DNA of 64,000 nucleotides from NCBI GenBank assembly GCA_002281485.1, contig NCGF01000008.1, positions 48,109 through 112,108 of the forward strand, in the 5' to 3' direction. The notes under the pieces were generated by a model. The model ran no database searches. It saw nothing but the letters and a program-made list of their open reading frames with translations, and was not told where the DNA came from. Origin of the DNA: Sphingomonas sp. 28-66-16. Its GTDB lineage: Bacteria; Pseudomonadota; Alphaproteobacteria; Sphingomonadales; Sphingomonadaceae. Below, in pieces: positions 62,909-64,000 of this stretch (position 1 is its first letter; the number at the start of each line of letters is the position of its first letter). A program made the translations under genes and the position numbers.

Positions 62909-63904
62909 TTACGTCCGAGCATAGCTCAGACGCTTGGCTTTGGCGGCGATCCACACGGCGGTTTCGGCCTCGGTCGCCTGCGGATCTCCGATGTAGAACG
63001 TGCCGTCGCGCCACATCGCGTGCATCACCACGGCGAGCTTGCGCGCGACTGCGACGCGGGCCTTGGCGTGGCACTTGGTCTTCGCGAGCTTGAGGCCCCA
63101 CGCCTTGATCGTATCGCTTCCCTTGAAGCGCGTGAGCATCGCCGACGCCGCCTCATAGAGCGCGCGCCGGACATCCGGGTCGCCCGCCTTGCTGATGCGG
63201 CCCTTCACATCGATCGACGTTCCCGACTGCCACCGTTTCGAGGTCAGGCCGAAATAGGCGGCGACGTCACGCGATCGTTTGAAGCGGGTCGGATCGTCGA
63301 TCGCGGCGGTAAAACTCAACGCCGTGACCGGGCCGACGCCAGGGATCGCCATGAAGCGGCGACACAGATCGTCGGCCATGGCGAGCTGCACGACGAGCTT
63401 GTTCAGGACGAGATATTCCGCCCACAAAGCGGCCCGCGCGCGCAACATACAGTCCATCAGACCGACCGTCATAGCGTCCTCGACGACGGCGTCGCGCACC
63501 GCCTGCTCGAACCCGCCGCGCCCGACCTTGCCGAGCCGGATACCGAACGCCTTCAACGAGTGGCGGATGGTGTTCTCAAGGTCGAGGAACTTGCGTTTCA
63601 GGTTGCGGCGTTGGACCAGCAACAGCCGTATCCGGTAGCAGGTTTCGGTCTTGATATGCGCCTGGCGGAACCACCCGGTGCGCATGATATGGGCCAGCCC
63701 GAGTGCGTCTTTCGCATCGGTCTTGTTGCGTTGCGCGCTCATCGCGGCACGGACGTGGCGGGTTTCGAGACACACCGCAAGAACGCCTACCGCGAGGAGT
63801 TCAGGGTGCAACCAAGGCGATAACGCGCCCGCTTCGTGGCCCGCCCTACGCAGTCGCCCTGCGTAAGGTTTGAGCGCGGTGGCGATCGCGGCCGGGTCGG
63901 TCGG
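62909..63904 (-). pseudogene. IS110-family transposase, 5' end lost
   Basis: The frame encodes most of an IS110 transposase: LETRHVRAAMSAQRNKTDAKDALGLAHIMRTGWF in the N-terminal DEDD part, and AIPGVGPVTALSFTAAIDDPTRFKRSRDVAAYFGLT with KGRISKAGDPDVRRALYEAA in the C-terminal part. Translation can be followed back to VPTDPAAIATALKPYAGRL, but the first 30 or so residues with the initial Asp are missing. An IS256-like end begins there. The fragment is open for about 330 codons without an internal stop. Confidence 0.8.
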
Positions 63905-64000
63905 GACTGTCAGGATTTCCGTGTGTGGGCGGGCGGTTGAACATTACGCCGCCATGGCCCTGATAAAGCGCTCACCGAAGATGACGGCGAACTGTGCCTT
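63904..64000 (-). mobile_element. End of an IS256-like element at the window edge
   Basis: The last 57 bases (63944 to 64000) encode the minus-strand C-terminus KAQFAVIFGERFIRAMAA and a stop, resembling the end of IS256-family (mutator-type) transposases. The following CACACACGGAAATCCTGACAG, towards 63904, may be its terminal inverted repeat. The rest lies outside the window, so this assignment is tentative. Confidence 0.5.

Noticed and set aside
18926-64000. A second copy of the tRNA-Lys 3' end (attR)
   Set aside because: Searched by eye for the GCGTCCACCA-like end and found none; the element probably ends outside the window.

Overview
The window reads as a high-GC alphaproteobacterial chromosome, most likely Sphingomonadales. 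It carries an Entner-Doudoroff gene run (edd-glk-eda), an MreBCD-PBP2-RodA run, and a conjugation module (DUF2274, TrbI to TrbB, CopG-like, TraG, plus a distant DUF3363 relaxase) of the kind common in sphingomonads. Taxonomy is inferred from gene content and order, not from a marker-gene comparison.

1 to 18925 is core chromosome. It holds edd (cut by the window edge), glk and eda with ATGA overlaps; mltG and the fatty-acid genes fabF, acpP, fabG and fabD on the minus strand; a membrane glycosyltransferase; an RcnB-like periplasmic protein; rpsF-rpsR-rplI with a clear terminator; mutL; the cell-shape run mreB-mreC-mreD-mrdA-rodA; and tRNA-Lys(CTT).

18926 to the right edge is an integrative and conjugative element, entered at the tRNA-Lys 3' end. 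A tyrosine integrase abuts the tRNA. It is the last gene of a 14-gene minus-strand run that starts at traG: traG, copG-like, trbB, C, D, E, J, L, F, G, I, DUF2274, HTH gene, integrase. The relaxase lies 28 kb away at 60.3 to 62.3 kb, so about 28 kb of cargo sits between coupling protein and relaxase. No second attachment site was seen, so the element probably continues beyond base 64000, where nested IS110 and IS256-like remnants begin.

The cargo is rich in defence-type genes. In order it holds a RES/Xre toxin-antitoxin pair; a fused nucleotidyltransferase-HEPN protein; a small metabolic cluster (two SDR proteins with Phe in place of the catalytic Tyr, a thiol-dependent isomerase-like protein and a double tautomerase) under a divergent HxlR regulator; a macro-like/ClpN-like/KAP NTPase of 995 residues with a DUF1810 gene, both flanked by a direct repeat; and an AraC regulator with small membrane proteins.

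Two systems follow. The first (44.9 to 49.5 kb) has a sensor-kinase-like protein, a receiver-like protein, a class III nucleotide cyclase and a PycTM-type membrane effector, so it looks like a Pycsar defence system with its own two-component-style sensor. An IS1182-family element separates it from the second.

The second (51.4 to 58.7 kb) has a sigma-like factor, an unknown protein, a fused IrrE-peptidase/UvrD-helicase/Fe-S nuclease-like protein, a triple ubiquitin-like protein, an E1-like ThiF enzyme and a Cys-rich DUF6527 protein. These two operons are the strongest candidates for undescribed biology.

The right part holds an SOS-associated peptidase, small hypothetical genes, the relaxase with a possible oriT, and transposase remnants.
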